Notes: a model not told the origin generated them from the letters alone. Positions 23,197-32,521 are shown, numbered from the stretch's first letter. The stretch: DNA of 64,000 nt from Microbacterium sp. No. 7 (GCF_001314225.1 NZ_CP012699.1:29809-93808); one strand, 5' to 3'. A program made the numbers and translations.

Positions 23197-24435
23197 TCAG
23201 GGCCGCCGGCAGCTGTCCGGCGGGCAGATCTCGATGCCGTAGAGGCGGAGGAACTCTTCTGGGTTGACATAGCCTGCGTACTGGGCCGGCGCGCCGAGCG
23301 CGGGCGCCTCCTGCAGTCCGGCGACGGCGGGGTTGGTGGTGCCGTTCTTGTTGATCCGCAAGTCCAGGTGGCAACCGCCCGAGGGAGGGACGTTCCCGGT
23401 CACGCCGATCTGCTGGCCTGCGGTGATCTGATCGCCCACGTCGACGAGGCGCTGGCTCTTGTACATGTGCAGGTAGCTGACGATGAACCCGTCCGGGTGC
23501 TTGACCGACAGCCACAGGTCGCTGCTGAGGACGACCGTGCCGGGGAGGATCGCGTAGACGGGGTCGCCGCAGGGGTTCGGCCAGTGCTGCAGGTCGATTG
23601 CGACGTGCCAGGTTGAGGCGTTGGGCACGTCGATGTCGCGAGGCCCGTACCCGGAGGTCATGTTGAAGCCGGGCGAGAGGGGGTACGCGGCCTGCCCCAC
23701 CAGGACGCTGCTGTCGCAGCTGACCGAGCCGCCGACTGAGGAGATGATCTGCTGGGCGGCGCCCTCCCATTTGTCGTAGGCGTCGGGGAAAGCGGACACC
23801 TGTACGGTCTGCGCCGCCTCGCCCAGGCTCATGCTCTCCCACCCCGGGATGTCGAGCAGACCGCGGGGGCTGCCCTCGTTCGGCCCGTCAGGGCCGCCGA
23901 AGAACGCTCTGGCGGCGTAGGTGGGGTCCATCAGGTCCTTGACCGAGCCCCACCCGGACACGCGCTGCTGGAAGAAGTTGACGGAGTCGTGGTCGCTGCC
24001 GACCGCGTCGTGGGGGTAGTCCAGGGATGCCGGCACGCTGCTGTTCGCGTACATCTTCAAGCCCGACTCCTGCAGGGCCGTCATCATCGCGATCTGCTGC
24101 CCTCGCTCGGAGACGCCAAGAGAGCGTGCCACGGCGAGGATCGTCGCTGCGTGGCCGAGCTCGGTGGCGGTCAGCGTCCGCGTCGATCCGCCGCTGGTCG
24201 TGACGGTGAGCTCGGTGGCGACTCCGCCGGCGCTCACGGTGCAGCTCGACGCGGTTCCGCCGCCGCTGCCGAGCATCGACATCAGGAACATCGTGTAGGC
24301 GGCGAAGACCATGATCGGCACGAGGATCACGGCGATCACGGCGACCACCCACTTCCAGCGGCCGGTGCGGGTCTCCTCGTCAACGGGGTCGGTGAGCGGC
24401 GACGTTTCGGCGGGTCGCTCGAGCAGATCGGTCAC
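23197..24435 (-). CDS. Conjugative cell-wall hydrolase: transglycosylase-like and M23 peptidase domains
   Basis: 412 residues. One membrane anchor at about 29-55 (WVVAVIAVILVPIMVFAAYT) is followed by a lysozyme/transglycosylase-like domain (MMTALQESGLKMYAN, with the likely catalytic Glu, about 115-235) and an M23 domain (SGYGPRD ... HVAIDLQ ... YLHMYKSQ ... CHLDLRI). HxxxD is normal, but the usual HxH reads HLD, so one zinc ligand would be Asp. Such two-domain VirB1-like proteins open peptidoglycan for T4SS assembly in Gram-positive bacteria. Confidence 0.88.
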   Translation of the reverse strand: MTDLLERPAETSPLTDPVDEETRTGRWKWVVAVIAVILVPIMVFAAYTMFLMSMLGSGGGTASSCTVSAGGVATELTVTTSGGSTRTLTATELGHAATILAVARSLGVSERGQQIAMMTALQESGLKMYANSSVPASLDYPHDAVGSDHDSVNFFQQRVSGWGSVKDLMDPTYAARAFFGGPDGPNEGSPRGLLDIPGWESMSLGEAAQTVQVSAFPDAYDKWEGAAQQIISSVGGSVSCDSSVLVGQAAYPLSPGFNMTSGYGPRDIDVPNASTWHVAIDLQHWPNPCGDPVYAILPGTVVLSSDLWLSVKHPDGFIVSYLHMYKSQRLVDVGDQITAGQQIGVTGNVPPSGGCHLDLRINKNGTTNPAVAGLQEAPALGAPAQYAGYVNPEEFLRLYGIEICPPDSCRRP

Positions 24436-24444
24436 GATCGCGGA

Positions 24445-26463
24445 TCACCTCTGCTCGAGCGCGAGGCGCTCCCGCAGCTCGACCGACCGGGGAGAGCGCG
24501 GCGCACGCGGCGGCAACGACGAGATATCGACCCCGGACTCTGACGATCGAGTCTGAATGTGCCCCACCCCGGCGCCGTCCACGACGATGCGCCGCGGCCG
24601 GGAAGGAGCTCGTGGCGCTTCGACGACCCGCACAGGAGCAGAGGACTGCGCCGACGACGCAGACGGCTGCTCCCCGCGTCGCGTGCCGTGCTCGATCGCC
24701 TTCGAGGCGCCCTTGCTGGCGACCCGACCGCCGACCTCGAGCGCAGCTGCGCCGACCCCGCCGGCGACACCACCCGCAGCGACGCCCTTCCCGATGCGGA
24801 CGCCGGTGAATACCAGATCTGCCGTCTTTCCGGCCGCCGAGCCGCCGCCTGAGCCCGTTCGCGGGCTGGGGAGGGCCGGACGTCCTCCTGAACCGCCGGA
24901 GGGCCGGGGAGGCGCCTGTGGGGCTGCTGGCGCCCGCGTGGCGGCCAGTGTGCCGATGTCGGCGGTCGCGCCGCCGGCACCCTGCCCGACCAGGGTGAGG
25001 GAGCGCGCGTCGACGGTGTTGTCGGGTCGCCGCAGCGCCGCGGCGGCGACCGTGGAGACGGCGCTCATGGCGGCGATCGTCTTCACGCCGTCGCGTTCGG
25101 CGCGGCCGCCCTTGGTGAACCCGTACTGGGACAGCTGCTGCGCGAGCGATCGGCCCGCCTTCTTCGCCATCCGCTTCGCACGGACGACGAGGAAGATCAG
25201 GACGCACATGACCAGAGACGCAAAGGTCATCTGCGCCATCAGCGGAACACCGAGGGCGCTGAGACCCGTGATCGCTGCGACGGTAAGTTTCAGAGTCGCG
25301 GCCATCACCACCGCCATGAACACGATCGCGACCAAGCCCATGAAGGTGTCGGCGAGGGACTTCCACAGGGGGTACCGGTCGATCGGCAGGATGCCGAGGT
25401 AGACGTTCCACATCGTCTTGAGCGCGGCGATCAGGAAGCCGAGCACGGTGACGAGAAAGAGCACACCGAACGTGAGGGGGATCACGAACAGCACCAGGGC
25501 GCCGGGCGTCATCAGCGCGGCGGTGGCGACCATGCCGAAGTTCGGGTTCTGGTTGTACTTCTTCGCGGCCTCGTCGCAATTGTTGACCGCGTCGCGGACC
25601 TCGTTGCCGCCGGTGTTGATGGGCGGCGAGGAGATCATCTGGTCGGTGAAGGCCGTGGCGCACTCCCCCTCCAGGGCGTGACCGAACGCGACAGTCTGCG
25701 CGGGGATCTTCACGAAGATGTCCACCAGCTGCGAGGTGACTGCTGCGGACAGCATGTTGTCCGAGTCCAGGGTGGTGTTGTTGAGGTCCTCGCTGACGAC
25801 CGCGGCCGCGATCTCTCCCCCGTACTGCTGGGCGGTATCCATCGCGCCGCCGGCCGCGGTCAGCGTGGCGATCGGGTTGGCGAGCATCCCGGTCGCCAGC
25901 ACGGCGCATGTTGCGGAGATGAAGATCTCCGACCAGCCACGCGCATGCCGGCCGACCATGATCGCGAGGCCCGCGACCCCGCCGGCGATCGCCAGCGCGA
26001 AGGGGATCCAGTTGATCTTCTCGAGGAACTGCTGCAGAAGGTCCGCCAGAGCTCCGAACGGGGCGCTGACCACGCTGACCCATTCGAAAGACAGCAGCCA
26101 GTTGCAGAACCAGATCATCCACGAGAGCAGCCCGAGGTGTCCGGTCCAGATGGGATCCAGCCACGACGCGATGAACACCTTCCCCCAGTTGGCGGGGTTC
26201 CAGTCGCCACGGTCGATCGGGAGCATCGAGTAGGACGAGAGGGGCACTCCCCCGCTGTCGGTGATGTCGCCGCCGAGGATGTACGGGGCTGCGCCGCCGC
26301 CGTCCGCGAACGCCCAGTACGTGTTGCCGAAGCACACCAGGAAGACGTCGATCAGGATGACGGCGATGATCCGGCTCCACCACGGGTGCTCTTTGACCCA
26401 GAACCTGACGCGCCAGAACGCGCCGCCGAGGCTTTCGAAGGTGTGCCGGTAGAAGACGATCAC
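24445..26463 (-). CDS. VirB6/TrbL-like polytopic T4SS protein
   Basis: 672 residues. An N-terminal helix (IIAVILIDVFLVCFG) is followed by a long region with about eight membrane helices up to about residue 420 (for example LVLFVIPLTFGVLFLVTVLGF), and then a long Pro/Ser/Gly/Arg-rich cytoplasmic tail. Size and layout fit VirB6-like channel proteins such as TcpH of Gram-positive systems. It overlaps the VirB4 gene by 4 bp. The repetitive tail is probably disordered. Confidence 0.8.
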   Translation of the reverse strand: MIVFYRHTFESLGGAFWRVRFWVKEHPWWSRIIAVILIDVFLVCFGNTYWAFADGGGAAPYILGGDITDSGGVPLSSYSMLPIDRGDWNPANWGKVFIASWLDPIWTGHLGLLSWMIWFCNWLLSFEWVSVVSAPFGALADLLQQFLEKINWIPFALAIAGGVAGLAIMVGRHARGWSEIFISATCAVLATGMLANPIATLTAAGGAMDTAQQYGGEIAAAVVSEDLNNTTLDSDNMLSAAVTSQLVDIFVKIPAQTVAFGHALEGECATAFTDQMISSPPINTGGNEVRDAVNNCDEAAKKYNQNPNFGMVATAALMTPGALVLFVIPLTFGVLFLVTVLGFLIAALKTMWNVYLGILPIDRYPLWKSLADTFMGLVAIVFMAVVMAATLKLTVAAITGLSALGVPLMAQMTFASLVMCVLIFLVVRAKRMAKKAGRSLAQQLSQYGFTKGGRAERDGVKTIAAMSAVSTVAAAALRRPDNTVDARSLTLVGQGAGGATADIGTLAATRAPAAPQAPPRPSGGSGGRPALPSPRTGSGGGSAAGKTADLVFTGVRIGKGVAAGGVAGGVGAAALEVGGRVASKGASKAIEHGTRRGEQPSASSAQSSAPVRVVEAPRAPSRPRRIVVDGAGVGHIQTRSSESGVDISSLPPRAPRSPRSVELRERLALEQR

Positions 26464-28973
26464 GGCGTCACCAGGGAGGGCGTCGACAGCACGGCTTCAC
26501 GCCGGTCCGGGCGCTCGGGGAGGGTGCGACGGAACTTCCCGATCCGGCCGCGCTGGTCGCGGATCAGCCCCTCGCCGCGGCGATCGGGGGCGACTCTCCC
26601 GTCAGAGCCCAGCGGGGAGAGGTCCTCGGTGACGACCTTCACCATGTGCGCGTCGGCCGGTTCACCTGTCAGCCACTCGATTGCGCGGCGGGCGAGATCC
26701 TTGTCGGTCTGTCGCATGACGTATCGGGTCTTGAGCAGACCGCGGGTCTGGGTCTCGCCGAAGTCCTCGGGGTCGTGGGACCCGAGAGCGAAGAACGCGC
26801 GGTGCTTGCGGCCGTCCCGGATGCCGATGCGCAGATCGCGCTCTCCCTCGGGGGAGGCGGTGATGTGGTGGCATTCGTCGAAGTAGGCGCCGGCGAGCTC
26901 GCCGGGGTTCATGAAGCACACCTCGCGCGTGACGCCCATGAGCATCGCGTACATGGCGCGGCCGTAGATCTTCTCGAGCGGCATCTCCTCGAACAGGTGA
27001 GCGTGCTCGAGCTCGGTCTTGTCGGGGAGCGAGAGGCCGTGGGTGAGGAAGACCAGCGCGCGCGATTTCAGGTCGACGGCGGGCAGCGTGTCGTTGAAGA
27101 GGACCTCGCCGATGTCCTTTGACGCGACCAGGCCGATCAGTCCGGACAGCTCGTCGCTCTCGGCCGAGGTGATGGTCTTCAAGTGCGCGCGGAGCCGGCC
27201 GAGGCTGGTGATGTCGTGCGCGGCGACGTACTCCGGCTCCATGAGCCGGGACAAGGCGACCCCGCGGGCGTCGCGGGCGCGGATGCCGAGCATCACCGCG
27301 AAGAGAGACTGCACCATGCGGGCACCGACGAGCGGGCCGAACATGCGCAGCGGATCCAGCGAGGACTCCGGCGTCATCAGGTCGACGATCGTGGTGGTGT
27401 CAGGGCGCAGGCTCTTCGCGAACGCCGCGTACTCCTTCGCCTCGGTACGGTCGATCGCCACGACGCGGCCGTTGCGGTCGACCGTGTCGCCCATGTCGCA
27501 CTTGAGGAGCACGCTCTTTCCGGCGCCGAGCTCGGCGACGACCCCGAAGCTGGCGCTGGTGTCGGCCTGGATGCTGCCGTCAGCGTCGCGGAGGATCGGC
27601 GTGTGGCGGGCGGTGGAGATGTTCTCCCCGAAGCGCGCGCCGCGCTCATCGCCCAGCTCGTTGCTGGCCAGCGGGACCCCGGTGGCGAACTCCCTGCCGG
27701 TGGTGATCTGCGTGAGCTCGCGGGAGAGGCGGCTTGTCGCGGTGCCGGGAATCATCGACCACCACAGGTCTTCCTGCCCACCCAGCGGCGCCTCGAGAAT
27801 GAAGTCCGAGCTCTTGTACTCCTCGGCGACGAAGCGGGCTCTGGCCTGCGCGAGCTCGGCGGTGTCAGCGCCCACCGCGAACAGCACAGTGCCCTGCACC
27901 TCAACCTCCTTGTCGGAACGGTTGAGGGAGGCGTGGTAGGCCGCGAGGGTCTCAGCGATCTCGCCCAGGTCGGATCCGCCGCCGGTGATCGTCGCGGTAC
28001 CTTCCTGGTGCTTGTACTGCTCCTCGAGCGCCGACTCGGCCTTCTTGTTGCGGCGCTTGACCTCCTCCGCGCCTGTGACGGTGAACCGCACCGCCCAGTC
28101 GACGTCGACGGGGAACTGGTCGACGTGGGAGAGCCACTCGACACCCGGTGACACCCAGCCCATCTTGGGCGTGGCGACGAGGGACTGGACCACCTGGTAG
28201 GACGAGGCGTCCGCGTACGGGCTGTGGATCTTCACGTAGCGGCGCTTGAACGGGACGAACTGCTGACCCTTGGAGAGGTCGCTCTGCCCGCCCTCGTCGA
28301 TCCACGGGTTGGGCATCGCGGACGGCATCTGGAAGTGGGCGATATCGTCGGGGGCTGCGCCCTTGGCCGGCGGAACGGGCGCGGCCATGTCGGCTGCGAG
28401 TCCGCGCTGCTGGGAGTGCAGCGCGATCCAGATCTGCTCGGCGGGAGTCGCGCGCGTCGGCTGGAACGCGGCCGGGATGCGCACCTCGATCTCCTTGGCC
28501 GCCCGGGCGGCCGCGGCGATCTCGCCGTCGCTGGGCAGCTGGCGGGGCAGTGCGAGCGTGTCGCGCAGCTTCGTATCAGCTGCGCGCAGCGCGGACATCG
28601 CGCGGGCCTTCCACGCGCCAGCGGCGAGGGGAACCGCGAGCCAGAAGGCACGGGTACCCAACCGGATCTGCTCGAGCGAGTCCAAGGTCAGCTCGATCTC
28701 CTCTGCCAGGTCGGGGCAGTCGCTGATCCGGATGCCGTCCAGCATCCTTTCGACGACCGCGACCGGGTCGAGATCCGCGCACAGGCCGAGGAGGAGGCCC
28801 TCGCCGCGGTGAGCCTGGAAGAGCGCCTGGTGGTGCGCCTTGACGAGCTTCTGGTTGGTGTCGCTGCTGTAGGCGTACGGCAGCGGCTGCAGCCGCCACG
28901 TCGCCCACACCACGCCCGAGCGAGTCCACATCAGGTTGCTCGTCATTGCTGTCGCTGGAATCTGCATCGTCAT
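26460..28973 (-). CDS. VirB4-like T4SS ATPase
   Basis: 837 residues. The C-terminal ATPase domain has Walker A as VVAELGAGKSVLLK (about residue 480; the first Gly of GxxGxGKS reads Ala), Walker B AGAYFDECHHI (about 696), and an FALGSHDPEDF motif where VirB4 proteins have a Q-rich loop. The N-terminal 400 residues form the usual VirB4 platform. It powers pilus or channel assembly and substrate transfer. It is the core gene of the operon. Confidence 0.92.
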   Translation of the reverse strand: MTMQIPATAMTSNLMWTRSGVVWATWRLQPLPYAYSSDTNQKLVKAHHQALFQAHRGEGLLLGLCADLDPVAVVERMLDGIRISDCPDLAEEIELTLDSLEQIRLGTRAFWLAVPLAAGAWKARAMSALRAADTKLRDTLALPRQLPSDGEIAAAARAAKEIEVRIPAAFQPTRATPAEQIWIALHSQQRGLAADMAAPVPPAKGAAPDDIAHFQMPSAMPNPWIDEGGQSDLSKGQQFVPFKRRYVKIHSPYADASSYQVVQSLVATPKMGWVSPGVEWLSHVDQFPVDVDWAVRFTVTGAEEVKRRNKKAESALEEQYKHQEGTATITGGGSDLGEIAETLAAYHASLNRSDKEVEVQGTVLFAVGADTAELAQARARFVAEEYKSSDFILEAPLGGQEDLWWSMIPGTATSRLSRELTQITTGREFATGVPLASNELGDERGARFGENISTARHTPILRDADGSIQADTSASFGVVAELGAGKSVLLKCDMGDTVDRNGRVVAIDRTEAKEYAAFAKSLRPDTTTIVDLMTPESSLDPLRMFGPLVGARMVQSLFAVMLGIRARDARGVALSRLMEPEYVAAHDITSLGRLRAHLKTITSAESDELSGLIGLVASKDIGEVLFNDTLPAVDLKSRALVFLTHGLSLPDKTELEHAHLFEEMPLEKIYGRAMYAMLMGVTREVCFMNPGELAGAYFDECHHITASPEGERDLRIGIRDGRKHRAFFALGSHDPEDFGETQTRGLLKTRYVMRQTDKDLARRAIEWLTGEPADAHMVKVVTEDLSPLGSDGRVAPDRRGEGLIRDQRGRIGKFRRTLPERPDRREAVLSTPSLVTP

Positions 28974-28981
28974 CTCGTTTC

Positions 28982-29197
28982 TCAGCCGGTCGGATCGGTC
29001 AGCAGCAAATCGCGACCGCCACCGAGGGAGGCCGTGATCGGCGTGCCGCCGAGGATGGGGAGGAGGGCTGCGTAGCTTGTGGCGGCGGGATCCAGGTAGA
29101 TCGGCTCGCGCGTGGCCTCCGCCTCGACCACGAGGGTCTTGATGGAGGAGCCGCGGCCTCGCCCGCGGATGCCGATCGGGACGTCGATGCTGCTCAT
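28982..29197 (-). CDS. Small hypothetical T4SS-operon protein
   Basis: 71 residues, no membrane segment. It starts MSSIDVPIGIRGRGRGSSIK and ends with a Gly-rich stretch (TASLGGGRDLLLTDPTG). No family is recognised. It lies between the VirB4 and VirB3-like genes with gaps of only 1-8 bp, so it is probably a T4SS accessory. Confidence 0.6.
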   Translation of the reverse strand: MSSIDVPIGIRGRGRGSSIKTLVVEAEATREPIYLDPAATSYAALLPILGGTPITASLGGGRDLLLTDPTG

Positions 29198-29198
29198 G

Positions 29199-29774
29199 TC
29201 AGTTGCCTCCTCGTGCTTGCTGCAGCAGTCGCTCGACGCCGCTGACCGCGTGGGCGGGCGTGCGAGTGGCCAGCGGTGCCGAGCGCTGCTGCATGGCCGG
29301 CTGCACCGCTGCGGGTGCTTCCGGCGTTGGGGTCGGGATCGCGACCTCCGGTCGCGGCAGGGCGTCGACGATGGTGTCGGCGATCGTCGTCTTTCCGCCG
29401 GCGTAGTGCGGGGGTCGGATCTTCATGGTGGTGCCGCGGTACTTGCCGGTGGCGGGTTTGGTCATGGCTGACAGCCCGCCGGCCAGGACGTTCAGCATGT
29501 TTCGGCGGGTCGCCGGGATCCTGCCCGCTCCCCATGCCGCCGCCCAGGAGAAGGCAATGGCGAGAGGGAAGTCGACGAGCGGAGAGCCGGTCCCCCACAT
29601 CCGCTGCGTGAGCAGCGCGCCGATCAGGACGAGCGCGAGAACGATGCCCTGGGTCAGCGTGTAGGGGCCCCCGGGGATCTTCGTGCCGTCGTGGAGACGG
29701 CCGATGAACTTCGGGAACCGGCGGCTGCGCGTGTAGAACCGCGCAACCTCTCTGTCTTCGTCGCGTTCGGCCAC
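29199..29774 (-). CDS. VirB3/PrgI-like T4SS membrane protein
   Basis: 191 residues. The N-terminus (ARFYTRSRRFPKFIGRLHDG) precedes two membrane helices (GIVLALVLIGALL and LAIAFSWAAAWGAG), then TTMKIRPPHYAGGKTT and a Pro/Ala-rich tail. Two helices after a basic N-terminus, upstream of VirB4, is the plan of VirB3/PrgI-type proteins. The assignment rests on layout and position more than on motifs. Confidence 0.65.
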   Translation of the reverse strand: MAERDEDREVARFYTRSRRFPKFIGRLHDGTKIPGGPYTLTQGIVLALVLIGALLTQRMWGTGSPLVDFPLAIAFSWAAAWGAGRIPATRRNMLNVLAGGLSAMTKPATGKYRGTTMKIRPPHYAGGKTTIADTIVDALPRPEVAIPTPTPEAPAAVQPAMQQRSAPLATRTPAHAVSGVERLLQQARGGN

Positions 29775-29784
29775 GGTGGACCCC

Positions 29785-30045
29785 CTACGCGGCGAGCTGG
29801 TAGACCGTGGCGCCGAGGGCGTTGACGGTCTCGCCCTGGATGAGGGTCATGACCCATTCGCCGCCGCCGAGGGCGAGGAACATCACGAACCCGCACAGCA
29901 GGCCTGTGATGACCGTCGTCGCGACGGCGAACTTCACCTTTGCGGCGACGACGAAGAACACGATCGCCGAGACGAGCACGACGAGTCCGCGGAATGCGGT
30001 CGTGCCGTCTGAGACGATCCCGTTGATCCAGTCGAAGAATCCCAT
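29785..30045 (-). CDS. Small membrane protein, VirB2/TcpE-like position
   Basis: 86 residues from ATG 30045. Two membrane segments (GLVVLVSAIVFFVVAAK and VITGLLCGFVMFLALGG) follow a short amphipathic start (MGFFDWINGIVSD). VirB2-type pilins and TcpE-like proteins share this size and place. There is no cleavable signal peptide. Which of these roles it has cannot be decided here. Confidence 0.6.
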   Translation of the reverse strand: MGFFDWINGIVSDGTTAFRGLVVLVSAIVFFVVAAKVKFAVATTVITGLLCGFVMFLALGGGEWVMTLIQGETVNALGATVYQLAA

Positions 30046-30063
30046 GATGGGTGTTTCCTTTCG

Positions 30064-31062
30064 TTAGTTGCCGGTGCCGGACGGCGACGGCTCGGGGGTT
30101 GCCGACTTCTTCTCAGAGGTCGCTTGCGGTGCAAGATCGATCGCACTGACCTCCCACCGGCCGGCCCGGGCGGTGAGAGTCAGGGAGTAGGTGGAGGTGA
30201 GCTGCTGCTCGAGCGGGCTGAGCAGCGACACCGTGGCGAGGACCTTGACGACGTCGCCGTCCCCCGGCGTCTTGGCCGGCGCGACGTCGGCGCGCAGGTC
30301 GAAGACGCTGACGTTCACGTAGGGGGCAGGCGAGAGTGCGGTGAAGTCGGTACCCGGGGAGCTGAATCTCGCGAGTTCCCCCGAGCCGGCCAGGTAGGCG
30401 CCGAGGAACGCGGACACGGTCTCCGCGGCTGGGTCGCTCGAGCTGATCGTCTGCGCGTACGCCAGGGAGGTCGTCTTCCCCTCCACCGGCGCCGCAACCG
30501 GGGCAGGCAGCCCCACGACCCGGAGGGTCTCTCCCTCGGCCGACACCGCCACCTGGAAGTAGCGGCGCGGCCAGGTCGTCGAGCTCGTGTCGCTGGAGTC
30601 GCTGACGGTCAGCTCCTTCACATTGCCGGCGACGACGACGTTGATGAAGCTCGTCTCGTCGACGGGGGTGATGGACACCACGGCGAGGTTGCGGTACTCC
30701 CAGGGCTGCTCGGAGAGCTGACGGAGCGTAGCCAGGTCGATGTAGTCGCCGAGGTCGCCGGGCGCCTCCTTGCTCGCGCCCAGCCAGGACCCCACGTAAC
30801 CCAGCGCGTACCCGCCTGCGGACTGCTGCTGGACGCTCAGCCCTGCCTCCTGCGTCTGCGCAGGCGCGGAAGCGATCGCGGCTGGTCGGGCCGCGGCCGC
30901 GAACAGTGCGATCGGGCCACACGCGATCGCCGCGAACAGAAGCCCCGACAGCAGCCGGCCGCTCATCTGCCGGCCGTGCGTCCAGCTGCTGCCCTTGGCC
31001 TCGGGCGACTTCTGATCCTTCGGAGCCTTGAGCTCCTTCTCACGCTTGCTGAACAGTCCCAT
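30064..31062 (-). CDS. TcpC/VirB8-like conjugation protein
   Basis: 332 residues. A basic cytoplasmic start (MGLFSKREKELKAPKDQKSP) and one membrane helix (LLSGLLFAAIACGPIALFAAA, about 37-57) are followed by an extracellular part with two similar halves (about 85-200 and 205-320), as in TcpC, which has two NTF2-like/VirB8-like domains. TcpC proteins form the outer scaffold of Gram-positive T4SS. It is second in the operon. Confidence 0.82.
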   Translation of the reverse strand: MGLFSKREKELKAPKDQKSPEAKGSSWTHGRQMSGRLLSGLLFAAIACGPIALFAAAARPAAIASAPAQTQEAGLSVQQQSAGGYALGYVGSWLGASKEAPGDLGDYIDLATLRQLSEQPWEYRNLAVVSITPVDETSFINVVVAGNVKELTVSDSSDTSSTTWPRRYFQVAVSAEGETLRVVGLPAPVAAPVEGKTTSLAYAQTISSSDPAAETVSAFLGAYLAGSGELARFSSPGTDFTALSPAPYVNVSVFDLRADVAPAKTPGDGDVVKVLATVSLLSPLEQQLTSTYSLTLTARAGRWEVSAIDLAPQATSEKKSATPEPSPSGTGN

Positions 31063-31065
31063 CGT

Positions 31066-31299
31066 TCACACCCCCTCGGCGGCGATCTGCAGCCGCGCGA
31101 CACGGCTGGCGGCCTGCCCCGCCTGCGCCAGTCGGGAGGGCTCGAGGGTGCGGCGCATCCGCTCCTGCGCGTTCGGGTCGAGCGCGCTCTCGTACAGCCC
31201 GGCCGCCGCGTGCTGGATGTCGTCAATGGCCCGCAGGGCGTGAGCTGCGTCGCTCACGAAGCCCTCGGGAAACTCGTCTGCCGCTGATGCCTGAGCCAC
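31066..31299 (-). CDS. Small helical protein, first gene of the T4SS operon
   Basis: 77 residues, Ala-rich and charged, no membrane segment (VSDAAHALRAIDDIQHAAAG, then RMRRTLEPSRLAQAG). No family is recognised. It starts the operon that runs to 22871, directly behind the regulatory region at 31350-31428. Confidence 0.6.
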   Translation of the reverse strand: MAQASAADEFPEGFVSDAAHALRAIDDIQHAAAGLYESALDPNAQERMRRTLEPSRLAQAGQAASRVARLQIAAEGV

Positions 31300-31349
31300 C
31301 GAACCGACCCTTTCTGTCGCCGTCTAGCACCGGCGGACTCCGGCGCTCA

Positions 31350-31428
31350 CAAGACATTGGTCTTGATTGACCGCCGGATCGGACAGGTCTCCCCCATCTT
31401 TTTTTCGTCTTTCTCAGATTTCGTCTTT
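31350..31428. promoter_or_regulatory. Operators between the T4SS operon and the sigma-like gene
   Basis: CAAGAC-ATTG-GTCTTG (31350-31365) is a perfect palindrome 51-66 bp upstream of the T4SS operon. Two direct copies of TCGTCTTT follow at 31405 and 31421 in a T-rich stretch. Both relate to the AGAC/GTCT sites of the other minus-strand operons. The divergent gene at 31575 may be controlled from the same DNA. Confidence 0.6.
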
Positions 31429-31574
31429 TTCCGTCACGATCTGGCTTTTTCACGCGCGTTCTGCGCGAGGCAGCGATGTGTCGCGGGAGAACGGACCGAA
31501 ACGACCAAGAGTCTGAGCAAGACCCGCTGAGGAACGTCGCTCGTGTTCACCCCCGACACGAGAGGCCGAAACTC

Positions 31575-32360
31575 ATGTCCACAACCTCGCTCACCTCACG
31601 AGCACCCGGACTCCTCACCGCGCTGCGCGCTGAATGGGACCGCAGCTACACGCAGCTCCCCCACCACATCGCCGGCATCGGCGATGTCGTCTGCGGCGAG
31701 CTCACCGCTCAGATCCGAGCTGCTGGCGAAGACGAGCGTGATCGTCTGCTCCACGCACTGCTCGTCGCGGCGCACGACGGCGACCACGTTGCCGAGCGGA
31801 TCCTCCTGCACCACATGCTCCCCAAGGCCGTCCACTACGCACGCACCTGCCGGGCGCTGCGCTCCATCTCCTCGACCGGGCACGACTCCGTCGACGCGGT
31901 CGCCACGGCGATCGGAGCGATGTGGCAGTCGATCTCCACCTACAGGCTCACCAACGCCCACCACGTCCAGGGCAACCTCGGCCTGAACGCTCTGAACATC
32001 ATCAACGGCTCACTCGACGCCGGCTCTCAGGACCTCCCCGTCGACGATGACTACCTGACCCAGGCCGTGCACGACAACGGCGGCAGCCACGGCATCGAGC
32101 CCGAATGGGGTGAAGACTCCCTGCACGACCTCGTCACCCTCCTGTCCTGGGCGATCGACACCGACACCCTCTCCCCCGACCAGGTCCGCCTCCTTGCCCG
32201 ACACGACCTCGCCGAACGGGACGAACGCGAGGCTGTCCGCGACACCCTCGCCGATGAGCTCGGCATCGCTAGAGGGAGCCTCACCCGACGCGTCCACAGA
32301 ATCCGCCTCAAGCTCGTCGAGGCGGTCCAGGCCCACGTCCGTACCCACGGCGCCTGGTAA
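31575..32360 (+). CDS. Sigma-factor-like regulator, divergent from the T4SS operon
   Basis: 261 residues from ATG 31575 (MSTTSLTSRAPG). The middle is all-helical with HMLPKAVHYARTC, like sigma region 2. The C-terminus (SPDQVRLLARHDLAERDERE, then ELGIARGSLTRRVHRIRLKL) reads like a region 4 HTH. It is not a standard ECF sigma by motif, so it may be a diverged sigma factor or another HTH regulator. Its position back-to-back with the T4SS operon suggests control of transfer. A strong terminator follows. Confidence 0.6.
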   Translation: MSTTSLTSRAPGLLTALRAEWDRSYTQLPHHIAGIGDVVCGELTAQIRAAGEDERDRLLHALLVAAHDGDHVAERILLHHMLPKAVHYARTCRALRSISSTGHDSVDAVATAIGAMWQSISTYRLTNAHHVQGNLGLNALNIINGSLDAGSQDLPVDDDYLTQAVHDNGGSHGIEPEWGEDSLHDLVTLLSWAIDTDTLSPDQVRLLARHDLAERDEREAVRDTLADELGIARGSLTRRVHRIRLKLVEAVQAHVRTHGAW

Positions 32361-32405
32361 CGGCTTGAGAACGCCGTAGAACGCCCGCTAGACGGGTTCT
32401 TAGCT

Positions 32406-32444
32406 CTCAGCGCCCCCCGGGATCGGCCCCCGGGGGGCGCTGAG
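32406..32444 (+). terminator. Rho-independent terminator after the sigma-like gene
   Basis: A 16-bp perfect stem, CTCAGCGCCCCCCGGG with CCCGGGGGGCGCTGAG, a 7-base loop, then TCGTTTT. Confidence 0.9.
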
Positions 32445-32521
32445 TCGTTTTGGCGCCGCCGAGGGAACACTGGGGGCGGGATGCTCACACCCCCCACTCC
32501 CCGGCCCTCCGCCACACCCTC

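Noticed and set aside
24380..26383. 667-residue minus frame overlapping the VirB6-like gene
   Set aside because: A shifted frame of the real membrane-protein gene, rich in Arg and Pro, with no hydrophobic segments.
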